In this document: positions 52,833 to 60,525 of the stretch, in pieces
Layout: every line of letters starts with the position of its first letter
Position numbering within the stretch: the first letter of the stretch is position 1
Origin: an uncultured bacterium
GTDB taxonomy: Bacteria; Verrucomicrobiota; Kiritimatiellia; CAIKKV01; CAIJXV01
Direction: 5' to 3'
Length of the DNA stretch: 64,000 bases
NCBI GenBank assembly: GCA_903824675.1
Contig: CAIJXV010000086.1
Location: forward strand, 46,700-110,699
Notes under the pieces: generated by a model
What the model was told of the DNA's origin: nothing
Databases searched by the model: none
Seen by the model: the letters and a program-made list of their open reading frames with translations, nothing else
Program-made: the position numbers and the translations under genes

Positions 52833-53900
52833 ATGAAAATATCGAGGTTTGTTATGAGCGCGTTAACCGGCTTATTGGGCATCTTGCCCGGATGCGGCCA
52901 AGCCGACAAAGCAGCATCCGGAACCCTTCCCCCTCCTCCCAAAGGTTCCTTGTGGGTCCAATTGGAAGATTCAGAAGGGCACCGGACCGGCCGGGTTTCT
53001 ATTCCAAAGGTTCTCAAAACCGATGATGAATGGCGTGCGGCATTACCCCTTGAATCTTACCGGATATTGCGAAGAAAAGGAACAGAAGCCGCCTTTTGCG
53101 GTATTCTTTTAAAACAGCATGAGCCGGGTTTGTATGTCTGTGCCGGGTGTGGATTACCCTTATTTGGATCCGCGGCTAAATTCGATTCCGGCACGGGCTG
53201 GCCCAGTTACTACGCCCCCGTCTCGCAGTTGAATATCGCCGAAAAGACGGATATCACCCTCGGTATGCGTCGGGTTGAAATTCAATGCGCACGCTGCGAC
53301 GGCCATTTGGGCCATGTGTTCGACGACGGACCCGCCCCTACGGGTTTGCGCTATTGCTTGAATTCGGCGGCCTTGACCTTCATTCCCCAAGGTCAATCGG
53401 TCCCCGTCCCACTTTCTGACACCCCGCTCCAACAGGCGACTTTTTCTGCCGGGTGTTTCTGGGGAGTTGAGTCCATCTTTCGGGAAACGACGGGAGTCGT
53501 GGCTACGGCGGTGGGATATACGGGGGGCCACCTGGAAAATGCGACCTACCAACAGGTCTGTAGTGGAGAGACGGGTCATGCAGAGGCCGTGGATATTCTC
53601 TTCGATCCCCAACGGATATCGTATGCGGAACTGCTCAAGATATTCTGGGAGAATCACGACCCCACCACGCTAAACCGTCAAGGACCGGATGTCGGTGACC
53701 AATATCGATCAGCTATTTTTGTTCATTCCAGCGAGCAACAGCAGCTCGCCCTGATGTCTAAAGAAACCATGATCAAATCCAAAGTTTTCAAAAGACCCAT
53801 TGTCACCTTTATCGGCACGGCCGGCCCTTTTTTCCGGGCGGAGGAATATCACCAGCAATATTTCAAAAAGAAGGGAGTGGCTCCGACTTGCCACCGATAA
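52833..53900 (+). CDS. msrBA: Lipoprotein methionine sulfoxide reductase, MsrB-MsrA fusion
   Basis: A 355-residue fusion in the order B then A. A lipoprotein-like signal ([13 protein letters not shown]) suggests an envelope location. MsrB (about 60-180) has [13 protein letters not shown] and [12 protein letters not shown] (zinc cysteines), [11 protein letters not shown] and the catalytic Cys in [10 protein letters not shown]. MsrA (about 195-350) has [15 protein letters not shown] with the catalytic Cys, [26 protein letters not shown] and [21 protein letters not shown]. Together they reduce both stereoisomers of oxidised methionine in exported proteins. Confidence 0.94.
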   Translation: MKISRFVMSALTGLLGILPGCGQADKAASGTLPPPPKGSLWVQLEDSEGHRTGRVSIPKVLKTDDEWRAALPLESYRILRRKGTEAAFCGILLKQHEPGLYVCAGCGLPLFGSAAKFDSGTGWPSYYAPVSQLNIAEKTDITLGMRRVEIQCARCDGHLGHVFDDGPAPTGLRYCLNSAALTFIPQGQSVPVPLSDTPLQQATFSAGCFWGVESIFRETTGVVATAVGYTGGHLENATYQQVCSGETGHAEAVDILFDPQRISYAELLKIFWENHDPTTLNRQGPDVGDQYRSAIFVHSSEQQQLALMSKETMIKSKVFKRPIVTFIGTAGPFFRAEEYHQQYFKKKGVAPTCHR

Positions 53901-53932
53901 GATCGGGGGCTTAGGGATCCCCCTTGTCCGCA

Positions 53933-55831
53933 TCAAAATTCAACGCCAATCGCCAAAGGGTTATCCAATAAGGTGCGAATCCGCAGGTTGATCCGCGAAT
54001 CCGCCACGGTCAATGAAAGATTCAAGTCCGTGCCGGTGGTGATAAATTCAGGAGCAGGTACGGGTTCCGAGTTGATGGGGGCCACCTCCAAAACGGTGAC
54101 CAGTGCGGCCCGGGACACCTTTTGCGCCTCCAAGGTCAGGAGCGGATAACGGCGGGTAACGGCGCCATTGACATTCTCACAGGGATGAACAGAGGTCTGT
54201 GCAACCCAAGGGACGGTTCCCCCGGCTGTCAGGCGGAGGCCAAAACGACTCCCCCGCGCATGCCAGGATCCCCCCTCGGAAGCGAACGGGAAATCGGAAT
54301 GAAACCGTGCTTCAAAGGTCATGGGCGCAACCGTTTCGATTTCGTCGACTAAAATCCAGGTCGTCGGGCGTAAATAGAGGATTTTCCGCGTCATCCGACG
54401 GATACGAAGTTCGTCAGGATACGCCGGAGCTAAATCCCCAATCGTATATTCAAAGACTCCATTCAAACGTCCAGCGATGATGCGAGGGCCGCGTTGGGCC
54501 CGCCGGAGAGCCAGACTTTCAAACCATTCTCCGCCCTCGCCGATCTGGCCTTTCCCGTTCACTCGCAGGGTGTTGCCGTAAGCGGTACACTTTTTGAAAT
54601 AGCCATCTCCCGAAATCAAATAGTCACCGCCCGCCATGAGATAAATCGTTCCATTGTTGGCCTGCATGTGACCTCCGCCGATTTCGGAGGTATATCGCGT
54701 CAGCACATGATGACCAAAATGAGGGCCACACCGAAATGCGAGCAAGGACTCACCAGTGCCCCATCCCGATCGTTGGAAAACAAAATCCTTGTCTGCAAAT
54801 CGGTGCGACCGGGGCTGATGAGCCGGAAACTCGGCGGGGACGGACGGGTCATAATGGGTCAGGTTCAAGAATGAACCGGACACCATGGCGGTTTCGGCCT
54901 GAAGATGCTGATCCGCCAGCCATTGCGCCATTGAATCCCGATAAATCGAGGCCAGCGGACGCAAATGGGAATCGGGGCCATACCAGTTGTAACGAACGCC
55001 ATCGCCAAAATTAATCAAGCTGTTTTGGGCGGACCAGGCTTCCCGGGACAGACTGGAATGGAGGTAAAAGAGCGGCAGGTTTTTCAGATAGGCCGATTCC
55101 CGGAAAAGATCCACTCCCAGCAATTCCTTGATCAGAAGGAGATATTTCACAAAGAATTCATTGTAGTACTGCCCATAGCCGATGCCTTCATGAGAGGCGC
55201 CATCATCCCCATTGGCTTGAACCATGCTCCGGGCTTTTTCGACACAGAGTTTAAGCCAACGGCTGATACCCGGCCGCTCGCCATACAACACACACCCGGC
55301 CGCCGTCAAAGCGCTCATTTCAACCGGAAGGTGGTTACAGGTCAAAATGATAAAGGTCCATCGCTGAAACAAACCGGCCTGTTCGAACGCATACGTCCCG
55401 CACGCCATGAGCAAATCACTGATTTCTACTTTTTCATCCGGACTGAACGAACTATACAGCCAGTCGTACGCAATGGCCAACCCGCCCAGGATATGACCGC
55501 CCGTCAGCCCTGGATTGTTGCTGACCGGAGCAGAACGGATAATGGTCAGGGCTCGTTCGCGATACGCGACCTCACCGGTCAACAGAAACATCAAAGCCAG
55601 ATGCGGCAAAACACACCCCAAACTCCGCGGATCGCCTCGAGTCCAATCCGGAGGGAGTGGGCCCATATGCGCATCGGCACACCGTCTCACCTGGGCGTAA
55701 AAATGGGAATAGGGTTCAGTTTGAATAGCCTTCTTTAAAAAAGCGAGTCGGGCCGGAGTCAAAAAAACCCGCGGGTGAACACCGGCCCAATCGAGTTCCA
55801 AAGGAGTCGTTGAATCAATGATATCTTCCAT
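53933..55831 (-). CDS. Heparinase II/III-family polysaccharide lyase-like protein
   Basis: A 632-residue protein with an N-terminal alpha/alpha toroid (HPRVFLTPARLAFLKKAI, IAYDWLYSSFSPDEK, NHLPVEMSALTAAG, DGASHEGIGYGQYYNEF) and a C-terminal beta-sandwich with RSGWGTGESLLAFRCGPHFGHH...GGGHMQANNGTIYLMAGGDYLISGDGYF. This is the layout of heparinase II/III-like lyases (PL8/15/17/21 superfamily), which cleave uronic-acid polysaccharides. No signal peptide is evident, so it may act on imported oligosaccharides in the cytoplasm. It ends close to msrBA (convergent) and is followed upstream by hisF. Exact substrate unknown. Confidence 0.82.
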   Translation of the reverse strand: MEDIIDSTTPLELDWAGVHPRVFLTPARLAFLKKAIQTEPYSHFYAQVRRCADAHMGPLPPDWTRGDPRSLGCVLPHLALMFLLTGEVAYRERALTIIRSAPVSNNPGLTGGHILGGLAIAYDWLYSSFSPDEKVEISDLLMACGTYAFEQAGLFQRWTFIILTCNHLPVEMSALTAAGCVLYGERPGISRWLKLCVEKARSMVQANGDDGASHEGIGYGQYYNEFFVKYLLLIKELLGVDLFRESAYLKNLPLFYLHSSLSREAWSAQNSLINFGDGVRYNWYGPDSHLRPLASIYRDSMAQWLADQHLQAETAMVSGSFLNLTHYDPSVPAEFPAHQPRSHRFADKDFVFQRSGWGTGESLLAFRCGPHFGHHVLTRYTSEIGGGHMQANNGTIYLMAGGDYLISGDGYFKKCTAYGNTLRVNGKGQIGEGGEWFESLALRRAQRGPRIIAGRLNGVFEYTIGDLAPAYPDELRIRRMTRKILYLRPTTWILVDEIETVAPMTFEARFHSDFPFASEGGSWHARGSRFGLRLTAGGTVPWVAQTSVHPCENVNGAVTRRYPLLTLEAQKVSRAALVTVLEVAPINSEPVPAPEFITTGTDLNLSLTVADSRINLRIRTLLDNPLAIGVEF

Positions 55832-55834
55832 AAA

Positions 55835-56614
55835 TCACCAGTGTAGGCGAACCGGTATGCCGGCATTCGCGAGATAGGTTTTGATTTGGGGAATCCGGTA
55901 TTCCCCCGTATGAATCATGCCAGCGATAATCGCGGCATCGGCATGCGCCGTGTTAAAAACATCCACCAAATGAGCCGGGGTTCCCGCCCCACCGGACGCC
56001 ACCACGGGAACGCCCACCGATTCGGAAATCAGTCGGGTCAACTCCAATTCAAATCCAGCTCGAGTCCCATCGGCATCGACCGAATTAACCACAATCTCAC
56101 CCGCCCCGCGATCGACCGCCTCACGTGCCCAAGCCAATGCATCTCGTCCGGTTCGTTCCCGGAACCCCCGGATCGTGATTTCATAGCCGCTGGGAAATTG
56201 AATTCGATCGTCGGCGCGGACCGGATCCATGCCCAGAACGACACATTGCGATCCGAAGGCGCGTGCGCCTTCAGAGATCAGCGCCGGGTTTTTCACAGCC
56301 AAAGAATTGACAGAGATTTTCTCAGCGCCGGCCAGCAAAACCCGAGACATGTCATCCAGCGTGGCAATCCCGCCGCCTACGGCAAAAGGAATGTGAATCG
56401 CGCGGGCGACTTCAAGGACCATGTCAAGATCGATGGATCGCCGCTCCGCGGAGGCGGTGATATCGTAAAAAACAAGTTCATCACAGCCGTCGTCGGAATA
56501 GCGGGCGGCCATCTCAACGGGGTCGCCCAAGTCGATATTGTTCTGGAATTTAACCCCTTTGGTCACCCGGCGGCGATGAATATCAAGACAGGGAATGATT
56601 CGGCGAGTCAACAT
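55835..56614 (-). CDS. hisF: Imidazole glycerol phosphate synthase cyclase subunit
   Basis: A 259-residue TIM barrel with the two catalytic Asp motifs RRIIPCLDIHRRRVTKGVKF and VVNSVDADGTRAGFELELT, and phosphate-binding AVGGGI and VVASGGAG. It makes imidazole glycerol phosphate and AICAR using ammonia from HisH. Its start overlaps the hisH stop by 7 bases. Confidence 0.96.
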   Translation of the reverse strand: MLTRRIIPCLDIHRRRVTKGVKFQNNIDLGDPVEMAARYSDDGCDELVFYDITASAERRSIDLDMVLEVARAIHIPFAVGGGIATLDDMSRVLLAGAEKISVNSLAVKNPALISEGARAFGSQCVVLGMDPVRADDRIQFPSGYEITIRGFRERTGRDALAWAREAVDRGAGEIVVNSVDADGTRAGFELELTRLISESVGVPVVASGGAGTPAHLVDVFNTAHADAAIIAGMIHTGEYRIPQIKTYLANAGIPVRLHW

Positions 56615-57249
56615 GAACAAGCCTCCGGCAACCGCCCCTTCCAGGCACTGAAGTTTTTCAGAAAGCGCAAACCGATTCGTCCCGATTTCTCAGGATGAAA
56701 CTGGGTGGCCAACAAGTTATTTCGGGCCATAATCGAGGCGAAGGTCACGCCGGCATAATCGGTCACCCCGGCCACATCTCCAGTAAGATCTGGGGCCGGG
56801 TAGTAACTGTGCACAAAATAAAATTCACTGCCGGATTCAATGCCGTCAAAAACCGGATGGTGACGCGTGAAGTTCACCCCGTTCCACCCGATTTGGGGAA
56901 CTTTGTCACGACGATTCGTGGGCTGAAACCGGCGAACAGACCCGGGGATGAGGCCGATTCCCGCAACGCCACCGTCCTCTTCCAAGTGGTCAAAAACGAC
57001 CTGTGTTCCAAGGCAAATCCCGAGAAACGGTTTGCCGGAAGCGACGATTTCGCGAAGAAGGTCAACCAACCCCAAGCGTTGAAGATTGGACATGGCGGCG
57101 CCTGCCGCCCCCACTCCAGGAAACACCACCCGGTCCGCCGCGCGAATAACAGCAGGCGAATCGGTAATCGTGGCTTCGACGGAGAGCGCCTCAAATGCGA
57201 GGCGCACACTGGTCAGATTTCCCGCGCGATAATCCACAATGGCAATCAT
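56608..57249 (-). CDS. hisH: Imidazole glycerol phosphate synthase glutaminase subunit
   Basis: A 213-residue class I glutaminase with the catalytic Cys in FLGICLGTQVVFDHLEED and His/Glu in ATQFHPEKSG. It supplies ammonia to HisF. ATG 57249 gives the usual MIAIVDYRAGNLTSV start; the frame is open further upstream without homology. hisI is 11 kb away, so the histidine pathway is dispersed. Confidence 0.96.
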   Translation of the reverse strand: MIAIVDYRAGNLTSVRLAFEALSVEATITDSPAVIRAADRVVFPGVGAAGAAMSNLQRLGLVDLLREIVASGKPFLGICLGTQVVFDHLEEDGGVAGIGLIPGSVRRFQPTNRRDKVPQIGWNGVNFTRHHPVFDGIESGSEFYFVHSYYPAPDLTGDVAGVTDYAGVTFASIMARNNLLATQFHPEKSGRIGLRFLKNFSAWKGRLPEACSC

Positions 57250-57343
57250 AAAACACCCATCCGCAACTTGACAAACAATGGGGGGAAGTTCACACTCAAA
57301 TGGTGAGTTTGGCAAGCGAAAACTGTATCCCCTGAAAGGCCGT

Positions 57344-58180
57344 ATGAAACCCGTTTTACATGCATTGATTCAATTACAGGAAATCAACCTGATTCGGACT
57401 GAACAGAAATCTCACCGCAAAGGCGCCGCGCTTGAGGCGCTCGACGTTTCGATCAACCGGCTCGCCGCCAGCCTGGAAGAATCCATTCAACGGCTGGTCA
57501 CCCGCCTGCAGTCACGGGATCCGGTCTTCATCGTTCCCGTCGCCCATTCGGTTTGTGCCGGATGCGGCATGCGCCTGCCGATCAGCCTGATTCAACTGGT
57601 GCAACGCGCACAGGTCCTTCAAAACTGCCCCACCTGCCTGCGGATCCTCTACTTTCCTGAATCCCAACCCAATTATGTCGCCAAACCCGCGCGCCGGTCA
57701 GAACCCAAAAAGACCGGCATCGCCCGATTCTCCGGAGAATCGCTCATGATTCCCCGGATGCAGGCAACAGACCGCGAAAGCGCCATTCGCGAACTCGCCC
57801 AGCGAATGCAGGAAGAAGGACTCGTCGATGATGCTGAAAAACTGACCGATCTGGCCCTTCAGCGCGAAGTCATTGTCAGCACCGCCCTCGACCATGGTAT
57901 CGCGGTACCCCATGTTCGCGGAGTTGAAGGGGGCGGATTAACCCTGGCATTGGGGTTGAGCCCCAAGGGTATTCGTTTTGACGACGAGGGGAAAGCCCTG
58001 ACCCGCATTGTACTTTTCATTGTCATTCCCACCGCCGCCAGCGCTTTTTATCTGAAATTGATCGCCGGTATCGCCGAAACCTTCATCAACGCCGATGCGC
58101 GAAAAGCGCTCATGGCCGCGGACTGCGCCGAGAAACTCTGGAAAACTTTACAGAAGTTGACCCGCAAAACAATACCGTGA
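57344..58180 (+). CDS. Zinc-ribbon protein fused to a PTS IIA (IIA-Ntr-type) domain
   Basis: A 278-residue protein joining two modules. Residues 1-105 are a coiled coil and C4 zinc ribbon (CAGCGMRLP at 71-77, CPTC at 95-98, ending LRILYF), as in CT398/YbgI-like zf-RING_7 proteins. Residues about 130-275 are a PTS_EIIA_2 domain, with the phospho-acceptor His190 in TALDHGIAVPHVRG and the long IIA helix YLKLIAGIAETFINAD. Such IIA domains (PtsN) accept phosphate from HPr-like proteins and regulate other targets. With hprK, ptsH and ptsI in the window but no permease, this may be the output module. ATG 57344 has AAAGG upstream. Confidence 0.85.
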   Translation: MKPVLHALIQLQEINLIRTEQKSHRKGAALEALDVSINRLAASLEESIQRLVTRLQSRDPVFIVPVAHSVCAGCGMRLPISLIQLVQRAQVLQNCPTCLRILYFPESQPNYVAKPARRSEPKKTGIARFSGESLMIPRMQATDRESAIRELAQRMQEEGLVDDAEKLTDLALQREVIVSTALDHGIAVPHVRGVEGGGLTLALGLSPKGIRFDDEGKALTRIVLFIVIPTAASAFYLKLIAGIAETFINADARKALMAADCAEKLWKTLQKLTRKTIP

Positions 58181-58208
58181 TTCATTTCGGGAGGGTGGAG
58201 GGGGAACC

Positions 58209-59174
58209 ATGGGCGATCTAAAAAACACCTTCAGTTGGTCCTTCAGCGCACGCGAGGATTTTGATGAATGCCGCCGCCGGCGCTTTTGGGCCAAATACGC
58301 CATGTGGGGGGGATGGGATGCGGGGGCCACCCCCCTCCAACGCAAGGCCTATCAACTGGCCAAGATGCACAACCGATTCAGCCTGTTGGGAAATGCGGTT
58401 GAGCACACCATTCGCAAGGCCATCCGGCATGCGCAGCAGGAGGAAATGCTGACCGCCGACACCCTTTACCAAAAATATACCCGCGATTACCTGAATGCGG
58501 CTTGGAAACAATCTCGCGATGGTCTTTGGCAAACTAATCCCAAAAAATATATCTGCCTGTTTGAACATTATTACGGAACCGACGCGACTGAAGAGCAACA
58601 GAAAGAATGGATTGCCTTCATTGCCCGGCAATGCCGGCTTTGCGTGGAAAACTTCATCGAAACGGTTTTACCCCGACTAGCCGGAATCCGGCAGGACGAC
58701 GAAGTATCCATTGCCCATGTCGGCAGTGGCGGAGATCCTGAGTCATTTGCCCTGGAGGGCCACAAAATCTACGCCATTCCCGATTATGTTTACCGCAGAG
58801 GGGATGCCTGGTTTATTCATGACTGGAAAGCCGGCAAACAAAAACCGCATCATCGCGACCAGATGCTGTTATATGCCCTTTGGGCTCGAACGCAACACAA
58901 GGTCGAACCCGATCACCTGACCCTGTTACTCGAGTATTTGAGCCTCAAGGACTCCGTTAAAATCGAGGTATCCCCCGATCTATTGGATCAAACCGTTGAG
59001 ACCATCCAATCATCCATCAGCGAAATGGCCGATTATGTGTTTGATGGGGATCTCAAGCGCAATGTCCCCCTTCCCCAGGAAGACTGGGATCTGGCCGCAG
59101 ACCCCATGACCTGCCGATTATGCAATTTCTATGAGTTATGCAAACCGGAACTTGACGAGCAGGTTGACCGGTAG
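58209..59174 (+). CDS. PD-(D/E)XK-superfamily nuclease-like protein
   Basis: A 321-residue protein that opens with FSWSFSAREDFDECRRRRFWAKYA, typical of RecB-like nuclease-fold proteins of the PD-(D/E)XK_1 group. Later YAIPDYVYRRGDAWFIHDWKAGK carries the Asp and D-x-K core, followed by DQMLLYALWA. The C-terminus has three closely spaced cysteines (CRLCNFYELC), part of a possible iron-sulfur or zinc site as in AddB/Cas4-like proteins, but the distal first Cys (DECRRR) would have to complete it. It starts 28 bases after the IIA fusion. Activity is inferred. Confidence 0.75.
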   Translation: MGDLKNTFSWSFSAREDFDECRRRRFWAKYAMWGGWDAGATPLQRKAYQLAKMHNRFSLLGNAVEHTIRKAIRHAQQEEMLTADTLYQKYTRDYLNAAWKQSRDGLWQTNPKKYICLFEHYYGTDATEEQQKEWIAFIARQCRLCVENFIETVLPRLAGIRQDDEVSIAHVGSGGDPESFALEGHKIYAIPDYVYRRGDAWFIHDWKAGKQKPHHRDQMLLYALWARTQHKVEPDHLTLLLEYLSLKDSVKIEVSPDLLDQTVETIQSSISEMADYVFDGDLKRNVPLPQEDWDLAADPMTCRLCNFYELCKPELDEQVDR

Positions 59175-59210
59175 TGTCCTTGGAAGGGGTCGACTTGCAT
59201 GCCCATGCGA

Positions 59211-60140
59211 TTATTCTTCAATCACCACGGGTGTGCCGACCGGTAGCAGTAGATAGAACTCTTCGATATCCATATTACGCATTCGGACACAACCGGAACT
59301 TTCCTGCTTGCCGATGCTCGTCTCATCCCACGTGCCGTGTAACCCGTACCCTTTGACATCCGGTGTATTTCCGGTTGCTTTCAGCGCCAACCAGCGGGTT
59401 CCGAGAATATTCTCTTTATCCCCAAACAGAACGGCCTTGCCATCGGGACGATACCAAACCGGCTCCTTGATGCGCTCTTGGACGACAAAAGTGCCGACCG
59501 GAGTTTTTCCGAACTTCCCTGTCCCGATCGGATATCGTTTAAAGAAACGGTCGTTCATGGAGAGGACTAAATCGTTACGGGTTTTGTTGACCAGGACCGA
59601 AAACTTGCCGCTAAATATCCGGAAATGATCCCCCACCCTAATCAAGGCCGGATCTTTGATCAGATTGCCGGCTTGCGCCAGATCCTCTGTGGTCCCAAAC
59701 ATTTTGGCAATGCGTCCCAACGAATCTCCCGGCTTGACGGTATATTCGATTTTTTCAGGCATGCCCCGAGGAGTTGCGACCAACCGAATGTTAACGCGGC
59801 CAAGAAATTCCTCTATTTGCGTTTTCAGCGCCTCGTTAGTCGGACTAAGCAGTTCAAGTCCTAAGGATCGAGCTTCGAGTAATTTATCCTGCTTTTCCAA
59901 ACCCAGGGCATCAGCCAGTCGCAAGGATGCATCAGGAATCGCGTTTGCGGCGACAGGGGCATTGGAGGAGGCCGAGACAGGGATGGACGGGTTCTGGGAC
60001 GTTGCAGAGGCATTTGTCGGCTCATTAATGGCCGCAGGCACCGCGTCCGGCAACGAAATAGACCCGGTTTGCGCAAAAACTGCCCCCGAAAACGACAAAA
60101 CTGAAGCGCCCCAGGCAATGATATGTTTCGCGTTCATCAA
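59211..60140 (-). CDS. LysM-containing L,D-transpeptidase
   Basis: A 309-residue periplasmic enzyme with a signal peptide (AWGASVLSFSGAVFA), a Ser/Ala/Pro linker, a LysM domain (YTVKPGDSLGRIAKMFGT...LIRVGDHFRIF) and a YkuD catalytic domain with KTPVGTFVVQERI, GYGLHGTWDETSIG and the active Cys in SSGCVRMRN. It forms 3-3 peptidoglycan cross-links or attaches proteins to the wall. It is convergent with the nuclease-like gene. Confidence 0.93.
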   Translation of the reverse strand: MMNAKHIIAWGASVLSFSGAVFAQTGSISLPDAVPAAINEPTNASATSQNPSIPVSASSNAPVAANAIPDASLRLADALGLEKQDKLLEARSLGLELLSPTNEALKTQIEEFLGRVNIRLVATPRGMPEKIEYTVKPGDSLGRIAKMFGTTEDLAQAGNLIKDPALIRVGDHFRIFSGKFSVLVNKTRNDLVLSMNDRFFKRYPIGTGKFGKTPVGTFVVQERIKEPVWYRPDGKAVLFGDKENILGTRWLALKATGNTPDVKGYGLHGTWDETSIGKQESSGCVRMRNMDIEEFYLLLPVGTPVVIEE

Positions 60141-60240
60141 TCGTCCTCCATTTTAATTGGGTATCCTTCGAAATTCATCTGTCAGTATAACCGCCAATTT
60201 CAGAAAGTCGACAACAAGGAAATGGGGGACTCCCCTCAGA

Positions 60241-60427
60241 GGCGCATCTGCGATTCGATGCAATCCAATTCCCCGTTGTAGTAGGTCGGGCCTCTGTGCC
60301 CGGCGTCCGCGGATCCAGCCCGAACCCTCTCCAGACGCCCGCCACAGATGGCGGGCCGACATCGATTGAAAACGGTTGGTGTAAACGCCCTTTAGGCGGT
60401 TTCTGTGCACCGAATCGCAGATGCGCC
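60241..60427. repeat. MITE-like element with 22-base inverted ends
   Basis: GGCGCATCTGCGATTCGATGCA (written here with its mate) at 60241-60262 and its inverse at 60406-60427 differ at one of 22 positions, enclosing 143 bases with no open frame. The inner part can form several small hairpins (for example GCCCGCC/GGCGGGC). The arrangement fits a non-autonomous miniature transposon or a dispersed palindromic unit. No clear target-site duplication was found by eye. Confidence 0.55.
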
Positions 60428-60478
60428 CCTCGCCTCAGGTGCATGAAGTTTCATGGGGACGGGTTTCGGACGATCAAA

Positions 60479-60494
60479 ACCGGTTCTCCGGTTG
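60479..60494 (-). terminator. Possible terminator of the FG-GAP protein gene
   Basis: On the minus strand AACCGG-AGAA-CCGGTT forms a 6-base-pair hairpin followed by TTGATC, about 32 bases after the stop at 60526. The stem is stable but the T-tract is short, so termination is only plausible. Confidence 0.4.
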
Positions 60495-60525
60495 AGTTAC
60501 ACCGTAAAGGAAAGTGCAATGCCTC

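Larger units (their letters stand above)
60141..60525. other. Non-coding 385-base region with MITE-like element
   Basis: No gene is supported here. The stretch carries the inverted-repeat element at 60241-60427, inner GC-rich hairpin-forming sequence (GTCGGGCCTC, GTGCCCGGCG) and a short terminator-like hairpin at 60479-60494. The LysM protein begins to the left on the minus strand and the FG-GAP protein ends to the right, so this is upstream of the former and downstream of the latter. Confidence 0.6.

Noticed and set aside
53901..53932. Bidirectional terminator between msrBA and the lyase-like gene
   Set aside because: A GGGGG/CCCCC pairing exists at about 53905-53923, but the loop is loose and no T-tract follows.
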